Source: Sorangium sp051521495 (GTDB taxonomy: Bacteria; Myxococcota_A; Polyangia; Polyangiales; Polyangiaceae). From it: 64,000 bases of DNA. This document shows positions 29,068 through 38,432 of the stretch, in pieces. The notes below the pieces were generated by a model. That model saw nothing but the letters and a program-made list of their open reading frames with translations, searched no databases and was not told where the DNA came from. The translations under genes and the position numbers were made by a program. The stretch lies in contig NZ_CP150355.1 in the NCBI RefSeq assembly GCF_051521495.1, forward strand, positions 620,001 through 684,000. Direction: 5' to 3'. The stretch's first letter is position 1. Each line of letters starts with the position of its first letter.

Positions 29068-30936
29068 ATGCCCACCCTCTACGGAAACACCACCGGACTC
29101 AGCCCCCAGGCCACCAAGACCCTCGAGCGCATCTACCGGCGCAAGGTCCCGCTCGCCAGCATCGCCACGCCCGAGCTCATCAAGGCGCTCGCCGAGGCGT
29201 CGCATGAGACGGGGCGCCAGGTCGGCGCGCTGGTCCACCGCTCGGGCGAGATCGACTACGTCATCGTCGGCGACGCGACCCGGCTGATGCTGCCGGACAT
29301 CGGGCGTCTCCGCGCCGCGCAGGGGCGCTTCAGGGCGCTCCGGCTCGTCCATACGCACCTCTTCAACGAGCCGCTCACCCGCGACGATCTGGTGGACCTC
29401 GTCCGCCTCCGGCTCGACCTGGTCGCGGCCGTGCAGCTCACCCCGCAGGGCGAGCCGCGGACCCTCCAGTACGCGTACAACGTGCCCGTCCACGGGAAGG
29501 AAGCGGTCACGGTCACCGTGGACGACGCCGCGGAGCGCGGCGACGGCCGCGGAGAGGCGGCGCTGCCGTATCGGACGGTGGGCCCCGTCGCGGTAGGTCG
29601 CGCCGACGTCGATTTCGGTGCGCTCATCCAGGCGCTCGAGGACGAGTTCACGAAGCGATCGCGCACGCGGTCGGTCGCGGCGAAGGACGGCCGGGCGATC
29701 CTCGTCCACGTCGCCGAGAAAGCCAAGGCGGGCGCGCTCGCCCGGGCCGAGGAGAGCCTGCGGGAGCTGACCGAGCTCGCCGGCACGGCCGGGGTCGACG
29801 TCGCGGATACCGTCCTTCAGCTGCGCGATCGCATCGACCCGCGGCTCGTGCTCGGCAAGGGCAAGCTGGACGAGGTCGTCCTGCGCGCCTCGGAGCTCGA
29901 CGCGGAGACGCTGGTCTTCGACCGGGATCTGACCCCCTCGCAGGCCTCGGCGATCGCGAAGCACACGGATCTCAAGGTGCTCGACCGGACGCAGCTCATC
30001 CTCGACATCTTCGCCCAGCGGGCCGAGTCGTCGGACGGCAAGCTCCAGGTCGAGCTGGCCCAGCTCAAGTACACGCTCCCTCGCCTCGGGCAGAAGGACG
30101 ACTCGCTGTCTCGCCTGACGGGCGGCATCGGCGGGCGCGGCCCTGGCGAGACGAAGCTCGAGATCGGGCGCCGCCGCGCGAAGGAGCGCGTCAGCTTCTT
30201 GGAGGCGCAGCTGAAGCGGCTCTCCCGCCAGCGCGAGCAGCGCCGCCGCCGCCGCACCCGGCTCGGCGTGCCGGTGGTCTCGATCGTGGGCTACACGAAC
30301 GCCGGCAAGAGCACGCTGCTGAACACGTTGACCGGCGCCGACGTGCTCGCCGAGAACAAGCTGTTCGCCACGCTCGATACACGCTCGAGGCGGCTGCGCT
30401 TCCCCGAGGAGCGCGAGGTGGTGATCACCGACACCGTCGGCTTCATCCGCGAGCTCCCGAAGGACCTGTTCGCCGCCTTTCGGGCGACGTTCGAGGAGGC
30501 CGCCGACGCCGACCTCCTGCTCCACGTCGTGGACGCGAGCGATCCCGCGCGCGACCAGCACATCGAGACGACCGAGGCGCTGCTGACCGAGCTCGACCTC
30601 ATCGGCATCCCCCGCATCGTGGTGTTCAACAAGGCCGATCTGATCGCCCCGGAGGAGGGGCGGCGGCTGCTCCTCGGGCACCCGGACGCGGTGGTCCTGT
30701 CCGCCACGGACCGGGAGACGACGCGAGAGCTGCTCGCGAAGCTCGCGGAGCGGCTCAAGAGCCGCTGGGAGGAGGCCGCGATGGTGCCTGCCTACGGGGC
30801 GGAAGCCGAGGAGGGAGAGCTCGCGGACGGCGCGCTGTTCGAGGGGGAGGCCGAGTCGATGACGGTGCTGGGACCGCCCTCGAGCTCTGGGGCTGGAGAG
30901 ATCAGCGCGCGCGTGAGAGGGACGTTCGAGGCGTGA
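29068..30936 (+). CDS. hflX: GTPase HflX, long form
   Basis: The 622-residue protein is a ribosome-associated GTPase. Residues about 1-200 form an N-terminal extension seen in many long HflX proteins. Next comes the HflX domain (LGKGKLDEVVL, LVFDRDLTPSQ, LDRTQLILDIFAQRA, GGIGGRGPGETKLEIGRRR), then the G domain with G1 GYTNAGKSTLLN (from residue 408), G3 DTVGF and G4 NKAD. HflX splits stalled 70S ribosomes and hydrolyses GTP. The C-terminus is acidic and Ser-rich. Its end faces a minus-strand lipoprotein gene across a perfect hairpin. Confidence 0.94.
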   Translation: MPTLYGNTTGLSPQATKTLERIYRRKVPLASIATPELIKALAEASHETGRQVGALVHRSGEIDYVIVGDATRLMLPDIGRLRAAQGRFRALRLVHTHLFNEPLTRDDLVDLVRLRLDLVAAVQLTPQGEPRTLQYAYNVPVHGKEAVTVTVDDAAERGDGRGEAALPYRTVGPVAVGRADVDFGALIQALEDEFTKRSRTRSVAAKDGRAILVHVAEKAKAGALARAEESLRELTELAGTAGVDVADTVLQLRDRIDPRLVLGKGKLDEVVLRASELDAETLVFDRDLTPSQASAIAKHTDLKVLDRTQLILDIFAQRAESSDGKLQVELAQLKYTLPRLGQKDDSLSRLTGGIGGRGPGETKLEIGRRRAKERVSFLEAQLKRLSRQREQRRRRRTRLGVPVVSIVGYTNAGKSTLLNTLTGADVLAENKLFATLDTRSRRLRFPEEREVVITDTVGFIRELPKDLFAAFRATFEEAADADLLLHVVDASDPARDQHIETTEALLTELDLIGIPRIVVFNKADLIAPEEGRRLLLGHPDAVVLSATDRETTRELLAKLAERLKSRWEEAAMVPAYGAEAEEGELADGALFEGEAESMTVLGPPSSSGAGEISARVRGTFEA

Positions 30937-30971
30937 GCTCCGCCGGGCTCCTCGGGGAGCCCGGCGGGAGC
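30937..30971. terminator. Bidirectional terminator between hflX and the lipoprotein gene
   Basis: GCTCCGCCGGGCTCC pairs with GGAGCCCGGCGGGAGC (one bulged G) around a TCGG loop, a stable 15-bp stem directly after the hflX stop and before a convergent gene. A T-run is absent. Confidence 0.7.
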
Positions 30972-30981
30972 CGGGGAGAGA

Positions 30982-31935
30982 TCAGGGCGTCGCCGGGATC
31001 TCGTCACACGTGAAGAGCGTGGGGATGCACTTGGCGCTCGCGCACTGCTCGTCCGTGGCGCAGTCCTCGCCAGGTGCCAGCTTGCAGCCGCCCTTGCCGT
31101 CGCAGACGTTGACGTCGCTGCAGTCCGAGCCGTCCTCGCTGCCGAGCGGGACGTTCGAGCACGTGCCCTCCGACCCTTCGACGTTGCAGGCCATGCACGC
31201 CGCGTCGCAGCCGGTGTTGCAGCAGACGCCGTCGACGCAATTCCCGCTGGCGCACTCGCTCGCCTCCGTGCACGCCTCACCGTTCGCGGGCTTGCACTCG
31301 CCCTCGGCGTCGCACGCCTGGCCCTCGTCACAGCCCAGGCCCGCCGTGCCGGGCGCGGCCAGCGTGCAGGCGCCGTCGTCCGCGCTGCACTCGTGGCACC
31401 GCGCGCACTGCGTGCTCTCCATGCACTTGGTGAAGCAGGCGTTGGCCTCCGTATCGCAGGCGAACTCCTCGCACGCCGTCTCCTCGCCGGGCCCGCACTC
31501 CGTGCTCGTTCCGTCGCAGGTGCCGCGGCTCGTCTGGACGCCCTCGGAGCACGTCGGCGCGCCGCACTCGCTCTCGGCCTTCGACGGGCCGCACGTGCCG
31601 TCCTCGTCGCCCGACTCCTTGAGCGCTGCGGTGCAGGCATCGCAGTCCGCGTCGCAGGCGGCATTGCAGCAGACGCCGTCGGCGCAGAAGCCGCTCGCGC
31701 AGTCGTCGGTCGCCGCGCACGCCTTGGCGAGGTCGCACTGCGGGCAGATGGAGCCGCCGCAGTCGACGTCGGTCTCCTCGTTGTTCTTCATCCCGTCAGA
31801 ACATCCGTCGGTGGGGCCCACGTCCCCCGGGATGCGCGAGCGGTCGACCGAGGCGATGAGCTCGCAGCCCATCCCGAGGGTCGAGAGCGCGCCGGCGCAG
31901 AGCGCGATCGCGAGAAGGTACTGGTTCTTCCACAT
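30982..31935 (-). CDS. Cysteine-rich lipoprotein
   Basis: The 317-residue product has a signal peptide with lipobox LGMGC (Cys24), then SVDRSRIPGDV. Repeated disulphide-type modules follow, each about 30-45 residues, with patterns such as CASGFCADGVCCNAACD and CASGNCVDGVCCNTGCD. These Cys-rich repeats are typical of myxobacterial secreted proteins and are thought to be extracellular binding modules. No enzyme motif is visible. AAGGGGA precedes ATG 31935. It lies 10 bases from the next gene on the same strand, so it is probably the second gene of an operon. Confidence 0.85.
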   Translation of the reverse strand: MWKNQYLLAIALCAGALSTLGMGCELIASVDRSRIPGDVGPTDGCSDGMKNNEETDVDCGGSICPQCDLAKACAATDDCASGFCADGVCCNAACDADCDACTAALKESGDEDGTCGPSKAESECGAPTCSEGVQTSRGTCDGTSTECGPGEETACEEFACDTEANACFTKCMESTQCARCHECSADDGACTLAAPGTAGLGCDEGQACDAEGECKPANGEACTEASECASGNCVDGVCCNTGCDAACMACNVEGSEGTCSNVPLGSEDGSDCSDVNVCDGKGGCKLAPGEDCATDEQCASAKCIPTLFTCDEIPATP

Positions 31936-31945
31936 AGTAGTCCCC

Positions 31946-33244
31946 TTAGAAGGTAAACCGCGCGGCGGCGCCGCCGCCTGTCGGGCTGACGAACGGAGTG
32001 AGGAACGCCTTCTTCGTGACGCTCGACGCAGCGGCCTTCGCCTGGGCCGGGTCGTCGCTGAGGAGCAGAACCGCGCCGGTGACGCCGAACGTGAGCGCCA
32101 CCGCGAAGGACATGTCCGTGATGAGCGCGAAGCGATCGACGCGGTCCGCGGTCTTGGTCGTCGGTTGATCGTCGAAGTCGCTCTTCGCGCCGAGCGCCTG
32201 GATGCCGAAGATCGTCCCGACCACTACGCCGGCGCCGGCGAGCCCGAGGGTGACGTAGGCCGGCACCGGAGAGCGCGGCTCGATCGGCGGTGCCGGCGGC
32301 GGCGGCTGAGCAGGCGGCGCCTCGGCGGCCGGCGGCGGGGTGGGGGGCTGCGCCGGCGTCGCGGCGACGGGCGCCGGCGCCTGCGGCGTCAGCGTGACGT
32401 TGACCTCGCGCGCCTCGGCGAAGGTGACGTCGAGCTCCTGGCTCGCGTCGGCGAACCCCTCGGCCGAGACGGTGAGCGTGTGCTTGCCGGGCGGAACCGA
32501 GAGCTCCTTGCCCGTCTGGGCCACGCCGTCGACCGCGAGCTTGAGGCCTGGCGGCGCCTCCGGGACGGTCGCGACCTTCACCTTCGCCGGCGTCTTCTTC
32601 AGGGTCTCGACGCGCGCCTGCGCCTCGGCGATCTTCTCCTTGAACTTCTCGGCGTCCGGCTTCGAATCGAGGAACGCCTGCCACGCCGCGACCGCCTCGG
32701 TGACGAGGCCCTGCTTGTCGAGCGAGACGGCGAGCTTGTACTTCGGCGCCGCGCCGGGCACGTACTCGTCCGCCTGGCGATACAGGTCGGCCGCGCCGGC
32801 GTACTCGCCCTTGTCGAACCTGGCCTCGGCCTCCTTGTAGAGCTTCTTCGCCTCGTCCTTCTTCTGCTTCTCGGTCAGAGGCTTCTTCGGCTTGGTGGTG
32901 GTCACCTTCGTCGTGGGCTCACCGGCCTTCGCGGGGGCGGCCGTCGCGGGCGTACCGGCCTTCGCGGGAGCTGCGGCGGGTGTCCCGGCCGCGGGCGGCG
33001 TCGCGCCGGCCGCGGGCGGTGTCGCGCCGGCCGCGGCCGGCGTCGCAGCGGTGGGGGGCGCCTGCGCCGCGGATGCGGCGGGCTTCGCAGGTGCCGCGGC
33101 CGCGGCGGCCGGCTTACCTGCCGGGGGTGCTGCCGGCTTGGCATCCGTCTGCGCAGATGCCGGACTGGCGCTCGTCAGCGTCATAAGCCCAGAGACCATC
33201 GCCGCCGAGGTCAACATCGTCAGCCGGCCCGATCGTGAACGCAT
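31946..33244 (-). CDS. PEGA-domain/TPR secreted or membrane protein
   Basis: The 432-residue product has a signal peptide (about 1-32, ending PASA). A long Ala/Pro/Lys-rich linker follows, then TPR-like helices (residues 120-190: KKLYKEAEARFDKGEYAGAADLY) and a PEGA domain (about 205-280: GLKLAVDGVAQTGKELSVPPG). A Pro-rich segment leads to two membrane helices (about 320-390). PEGA repeats often decorate cell-surface proteins, and myxobacteria carry many. GGAGG lies ten bases before ATG 33244. It is upstream of, and probably co-transcribed with, the Cys-rich lipoprotein gene. Confidence 0.82.
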   Translation of the reverse strand: MRSRSGRLTMLTSAAMVSGLMTLTSASPASAQTDAKPAAPPAGKPAAAAAAPAKPAASAAQAPPTAATPAAAGATPPAAGATPPAAGTPAAAPAKAGTPATAAPAKAGEPTTKVTTTKPKKPLTEKQKKDEAKKLYKEAEARFDKGEYAGAADLYRQADEYVPGAAPKYKLAVSLDKQGLVTEAVAAWQAFLDSKPDAEKFKEKIAEAQARVETLKKTPAKVKVATVPEAPPGLKLAVDGVAQTGKELSVPPGKHTLTVSAEGFADASQELDVTFAEAREVNVTLTPQAPAPVAATPAQPPTPPPAAEAPPAQPPPPAPPIEPRSPVPAYVTLGLAGAGVVVGTIFGIQALGAKSDFDDQPTTKTADRVDRFALITDMSFAVALTFGVTGAVLLLSDDPAQAKAAASSVTKKAFLTPFVSPTGGGAAARFTF

Positions 33245-33407
33245 ACCGTAAGCCCTCCTCCGCGGATAATGTCGCGTGGGCGCCCACTTAAGCCTTGAAG
33301 GCTGCTCTACACAAGGGGTTTCGCGTTCATCGGGGGGCGCGCGCCCTCACGTTAGCGCCGCCGGCGCCCGATGCTCGGCACACGGCGCCGCGCGGCCCCC
33401 TCGGACA

Positions 33408-34016
33408 TCAAGGCTCGTCGCCTCGCTCCAGCCATGCAGGGAACCGGAGCCTCGCTTCCAGCCCGAAGCCCAGGGTCGCCCGGCGCATGCGCGCGGCCCG
33501 CTCGGGGCCCCGAGGGAGGCTCTCGCGGAGCCTCCGCAGCGCCTCGATGTAGCGGGCGAACCTCGGATCCGAGAAGAGGGCGCCGAGGTCCTCCCGGATG
33601 CGCCGTATCGTTCCTGGGCTGACGCCATGGCTGCTGAAGCTCATGGTCAGTCCGGAGGCAGACACCACCGAAGGGTTGGCGAAGTTCGACACCTCCGGGC
33701 GATCCAGCGTGCAGACGAGGCGCCCGGCGCCCGCGAGCTCTCGGTGGAGGCGCAGCGAGAGCGCGTCGTCGCCCGGCACGAGGAACACGATCGCCGCGCC
33801 GGCGAGGTCGCCGTCCACGAACGCACGCCGGTGCAGATCGAGCAGCCCCTCCCGGCTGGCCCGCTCGATCGACCCGTCGACCTGCCCTGGCGCGACGACG
33901 GAGACGCGAGCGCCCACCGCGAGGAGCCGCTCCACCGTGTGCGGCGCCTCGCCGTCGGCGCCGATGACGAGGGCCCGTCGACCGTTGAGATCGAGCGCGA
34001 TAGGAAAGAGGCGCAT
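33408..34016 (-). CDS. Siroheme synthase-like protein (precorrin-2 dehydrogenase family)
   Basis: The 202-residue protein resembles the N-terminal part of CysG/Met8. It has MRLFPIALDLNGRRALVIGADGEA as the NAD-binding strand, a second motif DRPEVSNFANPSVVSASGLTMSFSS and a SPGTIRRIREDL helix. The enzyme oxidises precorrin-2 and inserts iron to make siroheme for sulphite or nitrite reduction. The Rossmann glycine motif reads GADGEA, lacking the usual GGGxVA, so activity may be altered. No cysteine or nitrogen reductase gene is nearby. It stands alone, upstream of the PEGA gene. Confidence 0.78.
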   Translation of the reverse strand: MRLFPIALDLNGRRALVIGADGEAPHTVERLLAVGARVSVVAPGQVDGSIERASREGLLDLHRRAFVDGDLAGAAIVFLVPGDDALSLRLHRELAGAGRLVCTLDRPEVSNFANPSVVSASGLTMSFSSHGVSPGTIRRIREDLGALFSDPRFARYIEALRRLRESLPRGPERAARMRRATLGFGLEARLRFPAWLERGDEP

Positions 34017-34121
34017 GAGGGGGAACCGGCGCGAACCGGGGCGTCCGCGCAGCGATTGTAGACCGACGTGCCGCCCGGCGGGCGAGGCGTCTGAGGGCAG
34101 GGAGATCGCCGCGCGGGTGGC

Positions 34122-35012
34122 TCAGCGGCCGGGGGGCCTCGGTGGGGGCGGGGGCGGGACGGGCGGCGGCGCCGGCGGCAGAAAGGGCTGTGTGCGGAAG
34201 GCGAGCCTCCGGTCGGCGTTGCCGATGCGCGTCACGAACAGGCCGACGAAGGAGCCGAACAGCGAGTCGCCAGGCCCGATCGCCGTCGAGCCGGGCGGTC
34301 GGGTGACCCACCGCTTGATGCGATCGAGCATCTCGGCGCTCATGGGGTTCACCTCGACCAGCACCGCGACGAAATACAGGTTGCCATCGCGGACGAGCGA
34401 CCGCTCCGCCAGCGGCAACCTCCGGGCTTCGGCGCAGTTGCGGAGCACGCCCTCGACGTTGATCGCGACCGTGCTCGACTGACCACCGGCCTGGATCAGC
34501 TGGATCCGGAACACCTCATCCCAGAGGTCGTAGACGATCCGGCAGCTCTTGGCGGCGAGCGCGACGGGGTTGCCTCCGCTCTCGTGGAAGAGGTAGCCGC
34601 GCATCGTGATGACGGTCGGGAGCCCGCTGAGCAGCTTCTTCGAGATCTCGCCGTCGACGACGTCGCGGAAGCCGACGGTGAGCTGCACGATCGTCTTGTC
34701 GAGCGTCAAGCTCGCGACCCGGGTGGGCAGCGCGGCCGGCGCGCCGAGCGCCTGCTGCGCGTCCGCGTCGGCGATCTCCTTGGGGCCCTGACGGCCCTCC
34801 GTCCCGCCCGGTTCCTCCTGGGCCATCGACCAGCGCGCGCGGAGGGCGAGCGTCGCGAGCAGCGCGATCCCGACCCACCGCGCCGAGCCGCGGCCGAGCG
34901 CCCCGAGCGCTCGCCGCGCGTCGCAGACGCGCCAGACGCGGCGGCCGCCGCCCGAGCGCCCCGCGCCGCGCGCCCCGCGCTTCGGTCCGCGACGTGCGTC
35001 CGGGCAGGTCAT
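34122..35012 (-). CDS. Secreted hypothetical protein coupled to the Omp85-like gene
   Basis: The 296-residue product has a basic N-terminus and one hydrophobic segment (about 46-62) probably serving as signal or anchor. A domain of about 150 residues then follows with TIVQLTVGFRDVVDGE, VITMRGYLFHE and FRIQLIQAG. It resembles DUF4390-type beta-rich domains, but I do not recognise the family with confidence. The C-terminus is a proline tail. Its ATG overlaps the stop of the upstream barrel gene (ATGA), so the two are translationally coupled, suggesting the pair acts together in the envelope. Confidence 0.72.
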   Translation of the reverse strand: MTCPDARRGPKRGARGAGRSGGGRRVWRVCDARRALGALGRGSARWVGIALLATLALRARWSMAQEEPGGTEGRQGPKEIADADAQQALGAPAALPTRVASLTLDKTIVQLTVGFRDVVDGEISKKLLSGLPTVITMRGYLFHESGGNPVALAAKSCRIVYDLWDEVFRIQLIQAGGQSSTVAINVEGVLRNCAEARRLPLAERSLVRDGNLYFVAVLVEVNPMSAEMLDRIKRWVTRPPGSTAIGPGDSLFGSFVGLFVTRIGNADRRLAFRTQPFLPPAPPPVPPPPPPRPPGR

Positions 35013-36628
35013 TTCCGCTCACCGCGCCGCGCCGGGATCAGCCCGAGGAGGTTCGAGAACGCGAGCGTCACGCCGCCGACCGAGGTGTCGACCCGCAGGC
35101 CGAGGTTGTAGGTGATGTCCACGGGCACGCGGGCGAAGCCCTCGTACCCGGTCGGCGCATCGGTGAACTCGCGGCGGGTCGCGAGGCCGTACAGGCCCGC
35201 GGCGCCGAAGAGATCGACGCCGTAGATGGAGCCGTGGCCGGCATAGACCGGGATCCGGTACTCCGCCTCGAGCTTCGCGGCGAAATCCCCGTACCGGACC
35301 TCGATGATGTCCGTGCTGAGGAAGTTCGGCGGTTGCCTCCGATCGGGCGCGAGGTCGAGCAGCCGATCCGGCAGGAGGTCGGTCAGGTCGCCGACGTAGA
35401 ACTTCTCGAAGAAGGGCGCGTCCCCGGATATCGCGCCGGCGAACGCCTCGAGGCGGAGCACGTGCTGCAGCGGCAGGCGGAACCAGCGCTGCGCGCCGAA
35501 CTCGAACTTCTGGTAGCCGTAGGCGCTGCCGAACGGCGGTACGCCGACCGTGACCGAGACCGAGGCGAGCGTGCCCTGCGTCGTGAGGAAGGGCGCGTCG
35601 CGCGTGTCGTGATCGATCGCGGCCTGCAGCGACGAGAGCACCGTCTTGCCGCCGAGGATGTCGAAATCGATGGGCTCGCGGCTGTTGCCGCGCATGTGTG
35701 AGGCGACCGTGGGCACGGTCGCGTCGATCTGCTCCAGGTGGTAGTCGAGCGACAGCCGCGAGGAGGAGGAGACGTCGTGACCTGTGCCGAGCGTCGCGCC
35801 GAACCGTTTGTAGGCGACGACGGCGTAGCCCGTGACCTCGCGCTGCTCGAGCAGCGGGGACTCGAACAAGACGTCCCGGTTGCCGAAGAAGTCGCGGGCG
35901 TCGTTGTAGAGCACCGTCACCGTGGCCGACCACGGGGTCCCCACGAACGCGGGATCGACGAAGCGGGTCCTCAGCGCGAGCTGGTCCGCCGCGAGCCCGA
36001 CGCCGGCGCCGAGCGTGATCCCTGTGCCGGCGAGGTTGGTCTCCGCGACCTGCACGCCCGTGAACGCGGAGAGCGGCCTCGCGTTGCCCGCGGTGTCCTC
36101 GTCGGCGGCGATGCCGAGCCAGAGGTCCTGCACGACGAACGTGTTGCGCTCGACGACGTCGATCACGAGCGTCGCGCTCCCGCGCTCGACCCCCTTGCGG
36201 AGCGAGAGCCCGACCGAGGCGAAGAACCCGGTCCCGAGGAGCCGGTAGCGCGTGAGCTCGATCTCCGGATCCTCGACGTCGAGCAGGTCGCCCGCGCGGA
36301 ACCTGACGTAGCGGAGGATCACGCGCGTGGCGGTCCGCACGTTGCCGCGGATCTCGATCCCATCGAGGGTGTACCGGACGCGGTGCCTCTCCTGGAGCGC
36401 CACGCCGGCCGGCAGCCCTGCCGCGTGGGGGGGCGTGGCCGCGTGCGGCGCTCGCTCCTGCGCCGCGGGCGCTGCGCCGGCGGCGGTCACCGCGCCTTGC
36501 CCGAGCGCCCGCCCCGCGCAGGACCCTGCGAGCGCCGCGCTACAGAGCGCGGGGAGAGCGCGGCCGAGCGCAGGGGGCAGGGGGATGGCCCGGGAGCGTG
36601 AAGAGCTCCGGAATCGAGGTGGATTCAC
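35009..36628 (-). CDS. Omp85/BamA-family outer membrane protein
   Basis: The 539-residue protein has an N-terminal signal-like region, a POTRA-like segment (about 70-160: YTLDGIEIRGNVRTATRVI and SVGLSLRKG), and a predicted beta-barrel to the C-terminus. Omp85 proteins insert barrel proteins or transport substrates through the outer membrane. It has one POTRA, fewer than BamA's five, so it is probably a TamA/FhaC-like or lineage-specific version. It ends GLIPARRGERK rather than the usual terminal Phe. GTG 36628 is preceded by AGGA. The downstream gene starts inside its stop codon. Confidence 0.82.
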   Translation of the reverse strand: MNPPRFRSSSRSRAIPLPPALGRALPALCSAALAGSCAGRALGQGAVTAAGAAPAAQERAPHAATPPHAAGLPAGVALQERHRVRYTLDGIEIRGNVRTATRVILRYVRFRAGDLLDVEDPEIELTRYRLLGTGFFASVGLSLRKGVERGSATLVIDVVERNTFVVQDLWLGIAADEDTAGNARPLSAFTGVQVAETNLAGTGITLGAGVGLAADQLALRTRFVDPAFVGTPWSATVTVLYNDARDFFGNRDVLFESPLLEQREVTGYAVVAYKRFGATLGTGHDVSSSSRLSLDYHLEQIDATVPTVASHMRGNSREPIDFDILGGKTVLSSLQAAIDHDTRDAPFLTTQGTLASVSVTVGVPPFGSAYGYQKFEFGAQRWFRLPLQHVLRLEAFAGAISGDAPFFEKFYVGDLTDLLPDRLLDLAPDRRQPPNFLSTDIIEVRYGDFAAKLEAEYRIPVYAGHGSIYGVDLFGAAGLYGLATRREFTDAPTGYEGFARVPVDITYNLGLRVDTSVGGVTLAFSNLLGLIPARRGERK

Positions 36629-36679
36629 GGGGTTCCTGCAACGCCGCCGGAGCCTCCCGAGGCTTCAGCGGCGCGCCCT

Positions 36680-37582
36680 TCAGCAACGCACCCTAGCACG
36701 ATCGATCGCTTCGCCGGAGGAATCGGTCGCGTCGAACTCGACCACCAGCGCGGCGTCCTCGGCGACGGCGGCGGCGGGGACATGGGGCGACGGCGCACCG
36801 CGGCGGATCTGCGCTGCAGCGGTCCCGTGCTGTGGCCACCGTGGCTCGGGCGCCGTCGGGGTGGGCTCGGTGTGCTCGGCCAGCACGAGCAGGTCCAGCC
36901 GGGCCTGCGTCGGCTCGATCATGTGATCGGTCGCGGCGAGCAGCAGCGCCCGAACCTCGGTCCGGACGCTGGCCTCGCGCGCCCAGCGCGCGCCGGCGCT
37001 CGCGGCGATGGCGCGGGCGAGGAGGAGCTCCGCGCGGCCGCGCACGTCCGCGGGGATCCAGTCGGCGATCAGCGGATCCGCGAGCATGGATAACGTCTTG
37101 CGCAGCGCGGCGATGCGGCGGGGGCCGAACCGCTCCGGCGCGCGCGCCGCGTGGCGCGCCAGGCGCAACGCCCTGCGGAGCGCGCGCCTCGCGGCCCTGC
37201 CGACCACGGCGCCGCGCACGGTGAGCCGCTCGCGCGGCGCATCGAGGGCGCGCAGCACCGCGGCCAGCGAGATCCCCCCCGCGATCACGAGCGCGACCGT
37301 CACGGCCGTGGCCCCGAGGCCGTGCAGCCTGAAGCCGCCGGTCGCCGCGACGAAGGCGCAGGCCGACACCAGCAGGAGCCCCAGGGAGCCCAGCGCGCCC
37401 GCGGCGTGCGATCGGCCGCGCCAGGAGCCGCCCTCGCCCTGGAGGATCCGCGCGTAGCCGTCGGGCGCGATGAGCCGTCCTCCGCTCGGGATGAGGCCCA
37501 CCATGGCTCGCCGCGCCGCGCGCCCGAGGCCGACCTCCAGCGGGCCGAGCTCGATGCCGGGCGGCTCACGGAACGGGCTCAT
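36680..37582 (-). CDS. Hypothetical membrane protein
   Basis: The 300-residue product has two hydrophobic segments (about 62-84 and 91-113 from the ATG at 37582), with the rest Arg/Ala-rich and helical and probably cytoplasmic. No catalytic motif is seen. A Pro-rich linker (residues 243-266) precedes a last strand-like segment. ATG 37600 is also in frame; neither has a strong ribosome binding site. Its end lies 51 bases before the start of the Omp85-like gene on the same strand, so co-transcription is possible. Confidence 0.62.
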   Translation of the reverse strand: MSPFREPPGIELGPLEVGLGRAARRAMVGLIPSGGRLIAPDGYARILQGEGGSWRGRSHAAGALGSLGLLLVSACAFVAATGGFRLHGLGATAVTVALVIAGGISLAAVLRALDAPRERLTVRGAVVGRAARRALRRALRLARHAARAPERFGPRRIAALRKTLSMLADPLIADWIPADVRGRAELLLARAIAASAGARWAREASVRTEVRALLLAATDHMIEPTQARLDLLVLAEHTEPTPTAPEPRWPQHGTAAAQIRRGAPSPHVPAAAVAEDAALVVEFDATDSSGEAIDRARVRC

Positions 37583-37739
37583 CCATGCAGAATAGCCCAT
37601 CCGTTGCCGGCGCGGAGGGCGCGGCCCGGATCGCAGCGGCGAAGGCGCCGGAGCGTTCCGTCGACCGACCCGCGCCGCGCGAGCTCGGGTTAGCTGTCGG
37701 AAAGCCGCGGACGGATCGCGGCCGCTGGCGCGCGGCGCG

Positions 37740-38429
37740 TCACGGCTGTCCGGCCCTGTCCTTCTGTGCCCGCATCGCCTTCTCGACGAGGCCGCTCGTG
37801 CCCATGCGCGACGCGAGCGCCGAGAGCACCGCGCGCAGCGAGACGCCGCGCGACGCGAGGCCGACCAGCAGGTGATAGATGACGTCCGCCGCTTCGGACG
37901 CGACGCGCTCGTCGCTCTCCCCGGCGATCGCCTGGGCCAGCTCGCCGGCCTCCTCGCGCAGCTTGGCGCCGATGAGCGGCGCGCCTCCGTCGAGCAGCTT
38001 CCGGGTGTAGCTCTTCGTCGCCGACGACGCCTTGCGCGCCTCGATCTCGCGCTCGAGCGCCTCGAGCAGCGCGGAGGCGTCCTGCCCCTCGTCGGCGGCC
38101 TCGGGCTCCGCGTCGCCGTGCGCCTCGACCTGCCGGAAGAAGCAGCTCGCGCTCCCGGTGTGGCACGTCGGGCCGCGTGGCTCCGCGAGGATCAGGAGCG
38201 CGTCCCCGTCGCAGTCGGCGTGGATGCTCGTCACCGCGAGCGTGTTGCCGCTCGTCGCCCCCTTCTCCCAGAGCTCGCCGCGCGATCGGCTGAAGAAGGT
38301 GGCGCGCCCCGTCTCGAGCGTCTTGGCGAGCGACTCTCGCGTCATGTACGCGAGCATCCGGACCTGCCCGGTCAGCCGATCCTGCACGACGGCCGGTACG
38401 AGCTTGCCCTCTCCGAATGCGATCTTCAC
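37740..38429 (-). CDS. hisIE: Bifunctional HisIE, histidine biosynthesis
   Basis: The 229-residue protein fuses two steps of histidine synthesis. The first half (about 1-105) is phosphoribosyl-AMP cyclohydrolase (HisI), with MLAYMTRESL, WEKGATSGN, DCDGDALL and CHTGSASCFF. The second half (about 120-215) is phosphoribosyl-ATP pyrophosphatase (HisE), with SYTRKLLDGG, EEAGELAQAI and EAADVIYHLLV. It opens three bases after the lgt stop, so it is in an operon with lgt. No other his gene is present. Confidence 0.95.
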   Translation of the reverse strand: MKIAFGEGKLVPAVVQDRLTGQVRMLAYMTRESLAKTLETGRATFFSRSRGELWEKGATSGNTLAVTSIHADCDGDALLILAEPRGPTCHTGSASCFFRQVEAHGDAEPEAADEGQDASALLEALEREIEARKASSATKSYTRKLLDGGAPLIGAKLREEAGELAQAIAGESDERVASEAADVIYHLLVGLASRGVSLRAVLSALASRMGTSGLVEKAMRAQKDRAGQP

Positions 38430-38432
38430 GGT

